Source: Lunatibacter salilacus (GTDB taxonomy: Bacteria > Bacteroidota > Bacteroidia > Cytophagales > Cyclobacteriaceae). Taken from it: a DNA stretch of 64,000 nt. Both the position numbers and the translations under genes were made by a program. The notes beneath the pieces were generated by a model. It worked only from the letters and a program-made list of their open reading frames with translations. It was not told the DNA's origin and searched no databases. How positions within the stretch are numbered: position 1 is the first letter of the stretch; every line of letters starts with the position of its first letter. Shown here piece by piece: positions 8,770 through 17,330 of this stretch. The stretch covers positions 675,866-739,865 of the forward strand of contig NZ_VOLC01000001.1 of assembly GCF_009797935.1 (NCBI RefSeq). Direction: 5' to 3'.

Positions 8770-9166
8770 ATGGGGTTTGTGGAGCTAATCTACCTAGTAG
8801 TAGGAATCCAGCTCCGTAGTTGCCCCACCCCAGCCCTCCCTCCTGTCACCGCTACGCTATCACAGGATTTTCAACTGAAAGGGAGGGAGTTAGATTCGGT
8901 CAAGTGAGAAAAATCATCTCAATCCACGGAATTTGAAGTCCCCCTTCAGGGGGATTTAGGGGGCAGTCGGGAGAAGGATTCCCGGGGATTATTTGTCCAT
9001 TTCATTCCCTGAGTTGATCGAAAAGAGGAACCTATCAAAACAGAAATTAGAGGTATTGTATGCACTCAAGCATACATTTGAACCGTCCAGAGAAAGTCAC
9101 AATTTCGAGTGGGACTAACTAAGCTTCTAATAATCTTTGTGCTTTTCACATAAAACAATTATAGAT
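8770..9166. other. intergenic stretch without a recognisable gene
   Basis: It holds short C-rich and G-rich inverted runs (for example CCCCCTTCAGGGGGATTT near 8940) that look like worn palindromic repeat material. A start-less plus-strand frame of about 50 codons ends at the TAA at 9119-9121. No gene call is supported. Confidence 0.4.
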
Positions 9167-9215
9167 TTTGTTTTATCTAAAAAACATTAGTTATTTTTGT
9201 TTTTTAGATAAAACA
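9167..9215 (+). promoter_or_regulatory. promoter covered by an 18-bp perfect inverted repeat
   Basis: TTTG at 9167-9170 and TATTTTTG at 9192-9199, spaced 21 bases, match the Bacteroidota promoter pattern. A perfect 18-bp inverted repeat (TGTTTTATCTAAAAAACA at 9169-9186 and its reverse complement at 9198-9215, 11-base spacer) overlays both boxes and ends 2 bases before the ATG of the ATPase gene. This is the layout of an operator for a dimeric repressor. As RNA only the second arm would be transcribed, so a DNA site is more likely than an RNA hairpin. Confidence 0.6.
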
Positions 9216-9217
9216 TT

Positions 9218-10402
9218 ATGAAACGGTTAATAGAAATCTCAAGAAGGAAACAACATGGCACCCTTCCTACCTTCAAAAGATATCTTATCGGTCAAATTGA
9301 TTGGACACAAAGGTTGGTTGTTATCCTTGGACATCGAGGAGCTGGAAAAACCACTCTTATGCTACAAAATATGCAGGAAGGTAATTCGAAGTCCATTTAC
9401 CTGAGCTTGGATGACTATTGGTTTGAGGAAAATAGATTGGTTGAATTAATAGAAGACTTATACCAGGAAGGATATCGTAGATTTTATTTGGACGAGGTTC
9501 ACCGATATGCCCATTGGTCTTCGGATTTAAAATCAATCTATGACAATTATGTTGACGCAAGTTTTATCGTATCTGGTTCTTCTATATTGGAATTAAGTAA
9601 AGGAAAGGCAGATCTATCCCGAAGATCGGCAGTTTATCATCTAGCAGGGCTTTCCTTTAGAGAATTTATCAACTTCGAAAAAGGATTAAACCTCCAACCA
9701 TTGAAGCTAACGGATTTGCTTGAAAAACATCAAGAGCTATCAGAAGAACTATCTGATCGATTGGATATGCTATCTCTTTTTGAGCAGTACCTTGAATTTG
9801 GGTATTATCCATTTTACAGAGAAGGAAAAGATTTATACAAACAAAGGCTTTTAGAAACAACGAACCTGGTCTTGGAAATGGATATCGCACCATTTGAAGA
9901 ATTGACTCATAAGACGATCAAAAATATGAAAAAGCTGATTTTCATTATCAGCGAATCTGTTCCATTTATTCCCAACATCAGTAAGCTTGCAGAGAAATTG
10001 GAGGGTTCGAGAAACACAGTGTTGAAAACATTGGACCTACTGGAACAAGCCCAAATCCTCAGCCTCCTTCGAGCTTCAACCCAGGGAATCTCCTATCTCC
10101 AAAAGCCTGAAAAGATTTACCTGCAAAATACAAACCTTGCCTTAGCGCTATCCTCGAATGATGCTAACTCAGGAAATATTAGAGAAACCTTTTTTCTCAA
10201 TCAAATACAGGTAAAACATCAAGTCACTTTACCCAAGTTCGGGGACTTTATGGTGGATGATCGGTATGTTTTCGAAGTTGGGGGCCCTGCAAAAACCAAA
10301 CACCAAATCGCCGGAGTTCCCAATGCTTTCATAGCGGCAGACGGCATCAAAAGTGGCGCGGGAAGCAAAATTCCGCTTTGGATGTTTGGGTTACTATATT
10401 AG
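9218..10402 (+). CDS. ATP-binding protein, AAA_14 / DUF4143 family
   Basis: 394 residues. Walker A is GHRGAGKTT near residue 40, the Walker B-like FYLDEVHRY lies near residue 90, and VSGSSILELSKGKADLSRR follows as the sensor region typical of the family. The C-terminal half matches the DUF4143 type: a predicted winged-helix stretch (PNISKLAEKLEGSRNTVLKTLDLLEQA), then a restriction-endonuclease-like remnant (FEVGGPAKT). These proteins are widespread and strain-variable; their job is not established. The gene stands alone in a repeat-rich region next to the tRNA-like gene and has an operator-like inverted repeat over its promoter, so the winged helix could act in autoregulation (inference). Confidence 0.85.
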   Translation: MKRLIEISRRKQHGTLPTFKRYLIGQIDWTQRLVVILGHRGAGKTTLMLQNMQEGNSKSIYLSLDDYWFEENRLVELIEDLYQEGYRRFYLDEVHRYAHWSSDLKSIYDNYVDASFIVSGSSILELSKGKADLSRRSAVYHLAGLSFREFINFEKGLNLQPLKLTDLLEKHQELSEELSDRLDMLSLFEQYLEFGYYPFYREGKDLYKQRLLETTNLVLEMDIAPFEELTHKTIKNMKKLIFIISESVPFIPNISKLAEKLEGSRNTVLKTLDLLEQAQILSLLRASTQGISYLQKPEKIYLQNTNLALALSSNDANSGNIRETFFLNQIQVKHQVTLPKFGDFMVDDRYVFEVGGPAKTKHQIAGVPNAFIAADGIKSGAGSKIPLWMFGLLY

Positions 10403-10477
10403 GAGGGGTGAAGAGGGTAGATTCAAGGTTCGGTCACTGGATCCATCAATGAACTTTACTTTCTGCGGCGGAATTTT

Positions 10478-10743
10478 CGACCCGCTTCGGGGTCGTGGTG
10501 ATAGAGTGGGATTTTCTTGTCCATGGGTTTCACCCATGGCTATTGAGGAGTTTGACCCCTTTCGGGGTCGGTATCTGTCTTATTTCAAAAAATACTCGTT
10601 TAAAGAAAAAGATTGTGCACCAAGGAAATTTTAATGTTGAAGCAGGTTTATATCGAATGACCGACAGTGAAGCTGTCGAACTCTTCAGAGGCGCAACCTC
10701 GGGTATTTACTGGAAATAGTTTATTCCAACCCTGAAAGGGTTG
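10478..10743. repeat. cluster of REP-like short hairpins
   Basis: Five compact palindromes within 270 bases: CGACCCGCTTCGGGGTCG (10478-10495), CCATGGGTTTCACCCATGG (10521-10539), GACCCCTTTCGGGGTC (10554-10569), CGACAGTGAAGCTGTCG (10662-10678) and CAACCCTGAAAGGGTTG (10727-10743). Stems are 6-8 bp with 3-6 base loops. Similar hairpin strings with the CCATGGGT-ACCCATGG unit are common between genes in Bacteroidota. The open frames running through them are artefacts of the repeats. Confidence 0.6.
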
Positions 10744-10857
10744 AACTTTACCCTCGATTCGCTCAAATATTCTGACGAGAATTATTGGGTGTGAATCTGG
10801 TAAAAAAAATCCTTAGAACAGATATTTATAGGTATTAATGACCAGCCTTTGATGAAT

Positions 10858-11070
10858 TTAGGTCGACTTCGTTTTTAGTTTATTTTTAAGTGCCGCCACG
10901 GCGGAGTCACTTCTTCTCAACACCATGTTTTGATGGTCGTCAATGAGCCATTCCACGTCTTCGCCGGCAGTGAATTCAATTGCCTGCGCCACGGCCGCCG
11001 GGAAATTGACATAGTACTGTTCGCTTTTCAACCTTTTGATAACCTTGAACCTTGGTCTTATATCCCATGT
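10858..11070 (-). pseudogene. start-less remnant of a small protein, possibly insertion-sequence associated
   Basis: A 70-codon open frame on the minus strand ends with TAA at 10858-10860 and is bounded upstream by TAG (11071-11073). It has no start codon before an internal Met near the end. It reads as protein: KRLKSEQYYVNFPAAVAQAI, then EFTAGEDVEWLIDDHQNMVL. This resembles small AbrB/SpoVT-like proteins that I associate with insertion sequences of Bacteroidota; that link is from memory. No transposase remains beside it. The higher GC of this block compared with its AT-rich flank also suggests a transferred fragment. Confidence 0.45.
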
Positions 11071-11210
11071 CTAGTAATTTGACTAGGTATAAAAGTCATA
11101 AATAAAAGCCACAAATTATAATTTAAATACTTTTTTAACATTAAGGTCCCGACTAGCCTCCGCGCTATACAATCCCTCCAAAACGTTAATTTTTGAGTCT
11201 TTACCAACTA

Positions 11211-11402
11211 ATATCTAGTTACTCCAAATATCAATCAATATCCAGTATCCACCAATATCAAATCAACTTATTTCGGCCGTAGGCCATATTTCTACCGAAT
11301 TTCCACCATATTTCTATGCATCCAAAAAGCAATCTCGAAAAATCGGGACAAGTTATCCAATATCTATTAATATCCATGGTATCCAATATCAATCAATATC
11401 AT
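11211..11402. repeat. degenerate AATATC-rich simple repeat
   Basis: Eight AATATC units in two clusters (about 11211-11266 and 11358-11402), in phrases such as AATATCAATCAATATCC and AATATCTATTAATATCC. They sit just downstream of the propeller gene on the minus strand. Nothing else is recognisable in 11074-11404. Confidence 0.5.
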
Positions 11403-11404
11403 TT

Positions 11405-12472
11405 CTAAACTCTATGCAACTTATACGGATAAATTCCCCCAGCATTCCACTGACATACATAGAGGTTCTTATCCCCGTCCACACATACATCATGGCAATG
11501 TTTGAAAATTGGTTTTTCCTGCATCATTAGCTGTAGTTTACCGTCAATATACTCCGGAGCGGTGCCTCCCGGGTTGGAGACTACTTTGTTGTTTTTATCA
11601 AGAATCGTAACAAAGCCCCTGTTAAGCTGCATATTATAGTTTCCCTCCGTCATCCCAAAACAGACTCCGCAATACAGATTTTCCCCATCCAACACCGGAC
11701 GGCTTATAAACGCTCCCGGCAGATAAAAATCCTCCAAATGCTTCCCATCCAAACTAAACCGCTTAAAGGTATTTTTGATCCGGGCAGAACAAATCAAGGT
11801 GGGATTGGATGGGTCCCGGTAGTCGATAGCTACCCCGTGAACCTGCTTGAATTTATCAAGTTGCAAAAAACTGTCTCCTCCAAATTTTCGGATAAACTTC
11901 CCTTGCGCATCATATTGCAAAATAAACTGGGATCCGTATCCGTCAGCTACATAGATATCCCCATTGGGTGCAATGGCTGTTTCAGTAGGACGGTAAGCGT
12001 TGTTTTTGTCGTAGGCGCCTATTGTAGAAGGATGATCCAATTCCATAATCAATCGACCGTCCAAGGTGGTTTTCAAAACCCTTCCCTGCCCGGGATCAGT
12101 TATAAAAAGAATTTCTGTCCCACCTTCATCGACAATGCTCAGCCCATGTGCTCCCGGCAGTTCCAGGGTCCATGACTCCATCAGTTTTCCGGCCGTATCG
12201 TAAATGAGCACATTATTTTTGGGATGGTCTGTCAACATGATCAAACGGCCCTTTCTATCCATGACCATTTCATGGCAATTGTTTACTGGATAGTTACTCG
12301 GATTCAAGTTGCCCCATTCCCGCTCGATGCGATAGGTAAAATCTCCATGCCCCAGTATTTCCGGTTCAATCCGAGGTTTGGAGGGTTTGATATAAAAGGG
12401 AAAAACAGAAGCAGTCATTACCGCTCCACTTCCCAAGATGGTATTCTTGAGAAATTTTCTTCTGGAAGTCAT
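11405..12472 (-). CDS. Tat-exported six-bladed beta-propeller (NHL-like) protein
   Basis: 355 residues starting with a twin-arginine signal (TSRRKFLKNTILGSG) that targets the folded protein to the periplasm. The rest consists of repeated blades typical of NHL/peptidylglycine-lyase-like propellers: NNVLIYDTAGKLMESW, DGRLIMELDHP, GDIYVADGYGSQFILQYDAQ and KNLYVCQWNAGG. No catalytic residues can be named. It is the last gene of a tight operon behind the DUF1501 and cytochrome-domain genes (4 bases from the previous stop), so it probably works with them as an oxidoreductase accessory or a binding protein. Confidence 0.75.
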   Translation of the reverse strand: MTSRRKFLKNTILGSGAVMTASVFPFYIKPSKPRIEPEILGHGDFTYRIEREWGNLNPSNYPVNNCHEMVMDRKGRLIMLTDHPKNNVLIYDTAGKLMESWTLELPGAHGLSIVDEGGTEILFITDPGQGRVLKTTLDGRLIMELDHPSTIGAYDKNNAYRPTETAIAPNGDIYVADGYGSQFILQYDAQGKFIRKFGGDSFLQLDKFKQVHGVAIDYRDPSNPTLICSARIKNTFKRFSLDGKHLEDFYLPGAFISRPVLDGENLYCGVCFGMTEGNYNMQLNRGFVTILDKNNKVVSNPGGTAPEYIDGKLQLMMQEKPIFKHCHDVCVDGDKNLYVCQWNAGGIYPYKLHRV

Positions 12473-12476
12473 CTTT

Positions 12477-13943
12477 TTACGTTAAAATATCTTTAACCAC
12501 ATGCCCATGAACATCGGTCAACCGATACCTTCGCCCTTGGTGTTTAAAGGTTAGCCGCTCATGGTCAACACCCAAGAGATATAAAAGCGTGGCTTGAAAA
12601 TCATGCACATGCACCGGCTTGTCCGATACATTATAACTAAATTCGTCCGTTTCTCCGTAAACCATGCCCGGCTTTACGCCGGCTCCCGCCATCCACATGG
12701 TAAAGCAACCCGGATGATGGTCTCTGCCATAATTGTCGGCAGTGAGCCTTCCTTGGGAAAAGCTGGTACGGCCAAACTCCCCTCCCCATACAACGAGTGT
12801 ATCTTCCAACAAACCCCGCTGCTTCAAATCCATAATCAGACCAGCCGTAGCCTGATCGGTGCTAAGTGCCTGTTGTTTTATTCCTTTGGGCAAATTGCCA
12901 TGCTGATCCCAACCCATGTGGTAAAGCTGAATAAACTTGACATCCCGCTCTACCAATCTTCTGGCCTGGAGACAATTGGCGGCATAAGTGCCCGGAATTC
13001 GTGCATCCTCTCCATACAAGTGATAAATATGGTCAGGCTCATTCGACATATCCACGGCATCGGGGACAGAGTTTTGCATCCTATAGGCCATTTCGTACTG
13101 GCTGATTTTGGACTGTATCTCGGGATCACTCCAAAGATCAAATTGATGGGTATTCAATTCGGAAATAAAATCCAGTGCTCTTCGGCGGTCATGATCGTGG
13201 ACACCATGGGGATTGTTGAGATAAAGCACCGGGTCCTTGCCGGAACGGAACTGTATCCCCTGATGATGGGAAGGTAAGAACCCATTACTCCATGCATTCG
13301 AATTTAGGGGTTGGTCTCCCATACTTTTGGAAAGCAAGACCACAAAGTTGGGCAAATTGTCGTTGTCGCTGCCTAGACCGTAACTTAGCCAAGAACCGAT
13401 GGAAGGCCTCCCGCTAAGCTGACTGCCTGTCTGCATAAACATCACTGCCGGCTCGTGGTTAATTGCGTCGGTAATCATTGACTTTACGATACAGAGATCA
13501 TCCACCACCTGTGCGGTGTAGGGAAATAGCTCACTTACCCACGCTCCGGACTGTCCGTATTGCTTAAAATCGTAAATTGATTTGACCAAAGGGAATGTAG
13601 ATTGCTCGGACACCATTCCTGAATTACGCTGTGTTCCTTGGACAGAAGGTGGTATTTCCTTTCCGTGCCACTTTACCAATTCGGGTTTATAGTCGAAGGT
13701 TTCAATTTGTGAGGGGCCTCCACTTTGAAAAAGGTAAATGACCCGTTTGGCCTTTGCGGGAAAATGAGTGCCATTCAACATTCCTCCAGAAATACCTTCG
13801 GCGGATTTGGCCATCAGTTGGTCAGCCGCGAAAGATCCTGTCTTTCCCAAGAGGGAGGCTAATGCAATGGAACCGAAGCCTAAAGATGCTTTCTTCAAAA
13901 ATCCACGGCGGCTTTCCGCAAATATGTTCGATGGGTCTTGCAT
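12477..13943 (-). CDS. Tat-exported DUF1501 (sulfatase/phosphatase-superfamily) protein
   Basis: 488 residues with a twin-arginine signal (ESRRGFLKKASLGFGSIALA). Motifs of the DUF1501 family are present: RVIYLFQSGGPSQIETFDYK, HHQGIQFRSG, MGWDQHGNLP, VWGGEFGRTSF, GRDHHPGCFTMWMAG and a terminal HDFQATLLYLLG. The fold belongs to the alkaline phosphatase superfamily, and the His/Asp-rich motifs are probable metal ligands, but activity is unproven. This gene nearly always pairs with a PSD1/DUF1553 gene, as here (5-base gap); the pair is abundant in Planctomycetes and occurs in polysaccharide-degrading Bacteroidota. Confidence 0.85.
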   Translation of the reverse strand: MQDPSNIFAESRRGFLKKASLGFGSIALASLLGKTGSFAADQLMAKSAEGISGGMLNGTHFPAKAKRVIYLFQSGGPSQIETFDYKPELVKWHGKEIPPSVQGTQRNSGMVSEQSTFPLVKSIYDFKQYGQSGAWVSELFPYTAQVVDDLCIVKSMITDAINHEPAVMFMQTGSQLSGRPSIGSWLSYGLGSDNDNLPNFVVLLSKSMGDQPLNSNAWSNGFLPSHHQGIQFRSGKDPVLYLNNPHGVHDHDRRRALDFISELNTHQFDLWSDPEIQSKISQYEMAYRMQNSVPDAVDMSNEPDHIYHLYGEDARIPGTYAANCLQARRLVERDVKFIQLYHMGWDQHGNLPKGIKQQALSTDQATAGLIMDLKQRGLLEDTLVVWGGEFGRTSFSQGRLTADNYGRDHHPGCFTMWMAGAGVKPGMVYGETDEFSYNVSDKPVHVHDFQATLLYLLGVDHERLTFKHQGRRYRLTDVHGHVVKDILT

Positions 13944-13948
13944 AATTC

Positions 13949-16900
13949 TTATCTTATTGTATATCCGTCCGTTGTGTTCATTAATCCATTAATAACCGTA
14001 GCCAATGCAGCTACTTGTACTGGATCTGATTCAGCCCTCAACTTCATACTGCCAGTTTCCACATAGGCAAGGGCATCGGATTGATTTTGTGTAAATTTTT
14101 CCTTTTCTTCCTGGTGGTATTTCCTCACCAGAGATAGTTCTTTTTGGTCTGGGGTTCTTCCTACACTCAGCCGGAATGCTGTCTCCAACAGTTCTTCGGC
14201 TCCCTGCTTTTCAGCTAATAAATTTTCAGCCATCACTCGGGCAGCTTCCAAGTATTGAGGATCATTGAGCAACACCAATGCTTGTAAAGGGGTGCTGGTC
14301 TGCCGCCGCCTTACCGAACATTCATTGCGATCCCCCACATCAAAGATCAGCATGGAGGGTGGCCCGGATGTTCTTTTCCATACGGTGTAAAGGCTCCTGC
14401 GATAAAGTCCTTCTCCCGGTTCCTGTTGGTATATGTAACGCCAGGATTTGGTGGTCAACTCGTCCCAAAGTCCTTCCGGCTGATACGGGTAGGCACTGGG
14501 TCCACCCATCCGGTTAGCCAAGAGGCCACTTATGGCCAAGGCATTGTCCCGAACCATCTCGGCCGTCATTCTATAGCTTGGCCCACGGGCCAACATGTTG
14601 TTCTCCGGATCCTTTTCCAATAAGGTGGGATTGGTTTTGGAGGACTGTTGGTAAGTAGACGACATCACCATCAGCTTGTGCATTTTTTTGATATCCCAGC
14701 CAGATTCCTGAAACGTCACCGCCAACCAATCCAACAGTTCAGGGTGTGTCGGCAGGTTGCCTTGGTTACCGAAGTCTCCCGATGAGGCTACAAGCCCTTT
14801 TCCATAGTGCATCTGCCAAAGCCGGTTTACAAAAACCCTGGCCGTAAGTGGATGCTCTGGGTCAAAAAACCATTCTGCCAAACCCAACCGGTTTTTAGGT
14901 AGATCCTCAGGGAAAGGAAGCACCATCGAGGGAATATCTGGGAAAACCTCTTCGGTAGGCGCATTGTACATACCCCTGTCTAGAATAAATGTCGGTCGGG
15001 GCGTTTCTGTATCCCCCATTACCATAATTTCAGGGATATCTTCCACCACGTCCATTTTCTGCTTCTTTAATTCTCTAAGCCGATGCTCCGATTTTAATCC
15101 AGCTTGAAGTACCCTTTTTTTGTAAAATTCCAGTAGTAGGTCTTTGCTATCCGGCAGATTGGGCTGTGCCAAAAGGTCACTTACTGCCTCCTTTCGCTGC
15201 AGTTGCATCACTTCGAGGCCCGTAAGTTCCCGATTGTAAACGGCTATTTCATCCAATCCTCCTTTGAGGAACGTTTTCATTTTATCCCTCATACCCAAGG
15301 TTAGACCTCGAAATCCATAGGTATGAATATCGGGTTTGAAAAGAATGGATTTATACAAATGGTCTGCTTTTACCAAAACGGGTACTTTCTCCCCATTCAG
15401 ATATATTCCTACACCTCCTGCTTTTCCTTGGCCATCGTAGGAAATGGTGATATTTGTCCACTCCTTGGCGGGGATTGGATCTACCGTTTCTACTTGGATT
15501 GCATTTGTAGGCCAGGAATAGGCCATAATAAATTTTATCCTATTGTCCTCCACATACAAGGAATAACCCTTTAATCCCAAGCGGATATCCTCGCAGTGAT
15601 AAAGGAGGCCCGCTTCTTCGTACACCTTGTCTGGATATACAGAAAGTGATAAAGAGAATGGATCCGAATGGTCAAACCAACCTACTCTTTCCGGAAGGGT
15701 CAATGTGGTATAATCGTTCAGAAAAATGCTCTGGTTTTTCGCTCCGTCTGCGACATCGGGTTCTTTGATCTTTATGGGCTTTCCGCCCGGAACGGCATTG
15801 GGGCTATCGTAAATTCCACCATTGGCCTCAAGTTTGTCCAAGGAATAATAGCTTACTAATCCTTTTTCGAGCTGTTGTTGTAACGCAGCAGTAATTTGTG
15901 TCTTATTGGAGATCCATGATTCAAAGGAAGCATCAGCTACAGAAGAGGACGCAACAACTTGTTTTTCCTCGGATTGAATTTGAGCGTCAAGGTAGGTTAG
16001 CATTTTTTCCTGTTCCTCGTCCGTGAGGAGTAAGGAAGGACCCGGCACCTGCCCCGGTCCATAGACCGCTGTTCCGATTTCATTGGTACTGTTGAAAAAG
16101 GCAGACAACTCGTAATATTCCTTTTGGCTGATCGGGTCATACTTATGGTCATGGCAGCGGGCACATTCCATGGATAAACCCAATATGGCTTTCCCCACTG
16201 TCTGGGTGCGGTCCGCTACATACTCCATGCGGTATTCTTCAAAAACGATCCCTGCTTCTGAATTCCGCTTGTGCAGTCGGTTAAAGGCAGTTGCCAAGAT
16301 ACTTTCCTGCGTTGGGTTTTCCACCAGATCGCCAGCCAATTGCCAGGTGATAAACTGCCGATAGGACATATTTTCATTAAATGCCTTGATCACCCAGTCC
16401 CTGTAGGGGCTAAAATCCCGATGCTTATCGTCCAAGTACCCATCAGAATCCGCAAAACGGGCCACATCCATCCAGTCGGCAGCCATACGTTCTCCATAAG
16501 CAGGCGAAGCAAGTAATATGTCGACGAGTTTCTCGTAGGCCGTTGGCGAATTATCGGAAACGAATGCATTTATCTCCTCCATGGTGGGAGGCAAACCTGT
16601 AAGGTCGAAGCTCAGTCTTCGGATAAGGGTTTCCTTCGATGCCGGATCGGAAGGGGTAAGTCCCTGTTCTTCTAGTTTTTTCCCGACAAACTGATCAATT
16701 TCACTTGTAGCCCAAGTATCGAACTGTGTCTTGGGGGGCTCATTTTTTACAGGCTTCAAAAAGGACCAATGTGGTTTATACGCTGCCCCCTGTTCCACCC
16801 ATTTGGTTATTATGGCAATTTCTCTGGGCTCCAAAATTAGATGCGATTCCGGTGGGGGCATCATATAGTCTTCATCTTTGGAAAGCATACGCAAGACAGC

Positions 16901-17197
16901 ATCACTCTTTCCAGGCTTGCCGGGTACAAAAGCGTATTTACCGGAACTGGATTCCAGTGAGGCAAAAGCAAAATCTTCCAAATCAAGCCTGAGATTGGCT
17001 TGTTGGTTCGCGGCATCAGGCCCGTGGCAGGCAAAACATTTGTCAGAGAGGATGGGCTTGACGTGGTAATTGAAGTCGATCGCTTCCGGCAGGTCATCGT
17101 ACACTTCGGCAATTTCTTCGGGGGGAGTCCAACCACATCCAGAAAGGGTGAAAGCAGCTATCGCTACTAAAAGAAAATACCTCGGGTTTATCATCAA
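13949..17197 (-). CDS. PSD1-type protein: planctomycete cytochrome c, DUF1549, LamG-like and DUF1553 domains
   Basis: 1082 residues, lipoprotein signal (LSGCGW). N-terminal cytochrome module with a heme motif CFACH (near residue 54), then DUF1549 from about residue 155 containing a second CxxCH (CARCHDHKYDPIS). A concanavalin/LamG-like insert follows (about 450-650), and DUF1553 fills the C-terminal 350 residues (FVNRLWQMHYGKG, RRSLYTVWKRT, ECSVRRRQTSTPLQAL). It is exported and likely heme-bearing; the substrate is unknown. First gene of the three-gene operon, opposite a membrane-bound regulator across a 133-base gap. Confidence 0.88.
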   Translation of the reverse strand: MMINPRYFLLVAIAAFTLSGCGWTPPEEIAEVYDDLPEAIDFNYHVKPILSDKCFACHGPDAANQQANLRLDLEDFAFASLESSSGKYAFVPGKPGKSDAVLRMLSKDEDYMMPPPESHLILEPREIAIITKWVEQGAAYKPHWSFLKPVKNEPPKTQFDTWATSEIDQFVGKKLEEQGLTPSDPASKETLIRRLSFDLTGLPPTMEEINAFVSDNSPTAYEKLVDILLASPAYGERMAADWMDVARFADSDGYLDDKHRDFSPYRDWVIKAFNENMSYRQFITWQLAGDLVENPTQESILATAFNRLHKRNSEAGIVFEEYRMEYVADRTQTVGKAILGLSMECARCHDHKYDPISQKEYYELSAFFNSTNEIGTAVYGPGQVPGPSLLLTDEEQEKMLTYLDAQIQSEEKQVVASSSVADASFESWISNKTQITAALQQQLEKGLVSYYSLDKLEANGGIYDSPNAVPGGKPIKIKEPDVADGAKNQSIFLNDYTTLTLPERVGWFDHSDPFSLSLSVYPDKVYEEAGLLYHCEDIRLGLKGYSLYVEDNRIKFIMAYSWPTNAIQVETVDPIPAKEWTNITISYDGQGKAGGVGIYLNGEKVPVLVKADHLYKSILFKPDIHTYGFRGLTLGMRDKMKTFLKGGLDEIAVYNRELTGLEVMQLQRKEAVSDLLAQPNLPDSKDLLLEFYKKRVLQAGLKSEHRLRELKKQKMDVVEDIPEIMVMGDTETPRPTFILDRGMYNAPTEEVFPDIPSMVLPFPEDLPKNRLGLAEWFFDPEHPLTARVFVNRLWQMHYGKGLVASSGDFGNQGNLPTHPELLDWLAVTFQESGWDIKKMHKLMVMSSTYQQSSKTNPTLLEKDPENNMLARGPSYRMTAEMVRDNALAISGLLANRMGGPSAYPYQPEGLWDELTTKSWRYIYQQEPGEGLYRRSLYTVWKRTSGPPSMLIFDVGDRNECSVRRRQTSTPLQALVLLNDPQYLEAARVMAENLLAEKQGAEELLETAFRLSVGRTPDQKELSLVRKYHQEEKEKFTQNQSDALAYVETGSMKLRAESDPVQVAALATVINGLMNTTDGYTIR

Positions 17198-17231
17198 AGC
17201 GATTTGTTTTATTACGTTTGGATACTATTTC

Positions 17232-17309
17232 CAAATATACAGGAATAGTTTTTAAGAAATGACGTTAAAAAACTGTTTTGTTAACTGTTAAAAGTAATGA
17301 TTATATTTA
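17232..17309. promoter_or_regulatory. divergent promoter region of the PSD1 operon and its regulator
   Basis: Plus strand: TTTG at 17277-17280, 21 bases, then TATATTTA at 17302-17309, 22 bases before the regulator ATG. Minus strand: TATATTTG (17239-17232), 34 bases before the PSD1 ATG, without a clear -33 box. The positions fit shared control by the regulator. Confidence 0.4.
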
Positions 17310-17330
17310 AGAAAATGAATTTTCCGGAAG

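Noticed and set aside
8725..8907. 60-codon plus-strand frame
   Set aside because: It begins inside the terminator hairpin of the tRNA-like gene and runs through repeat-like DNA; no protein character.
10353..10719. Overlapping open frames of 74-93 codons
   Set aside because: They are produced by the REP-like hairpins and share no codon pattern with real genes here.
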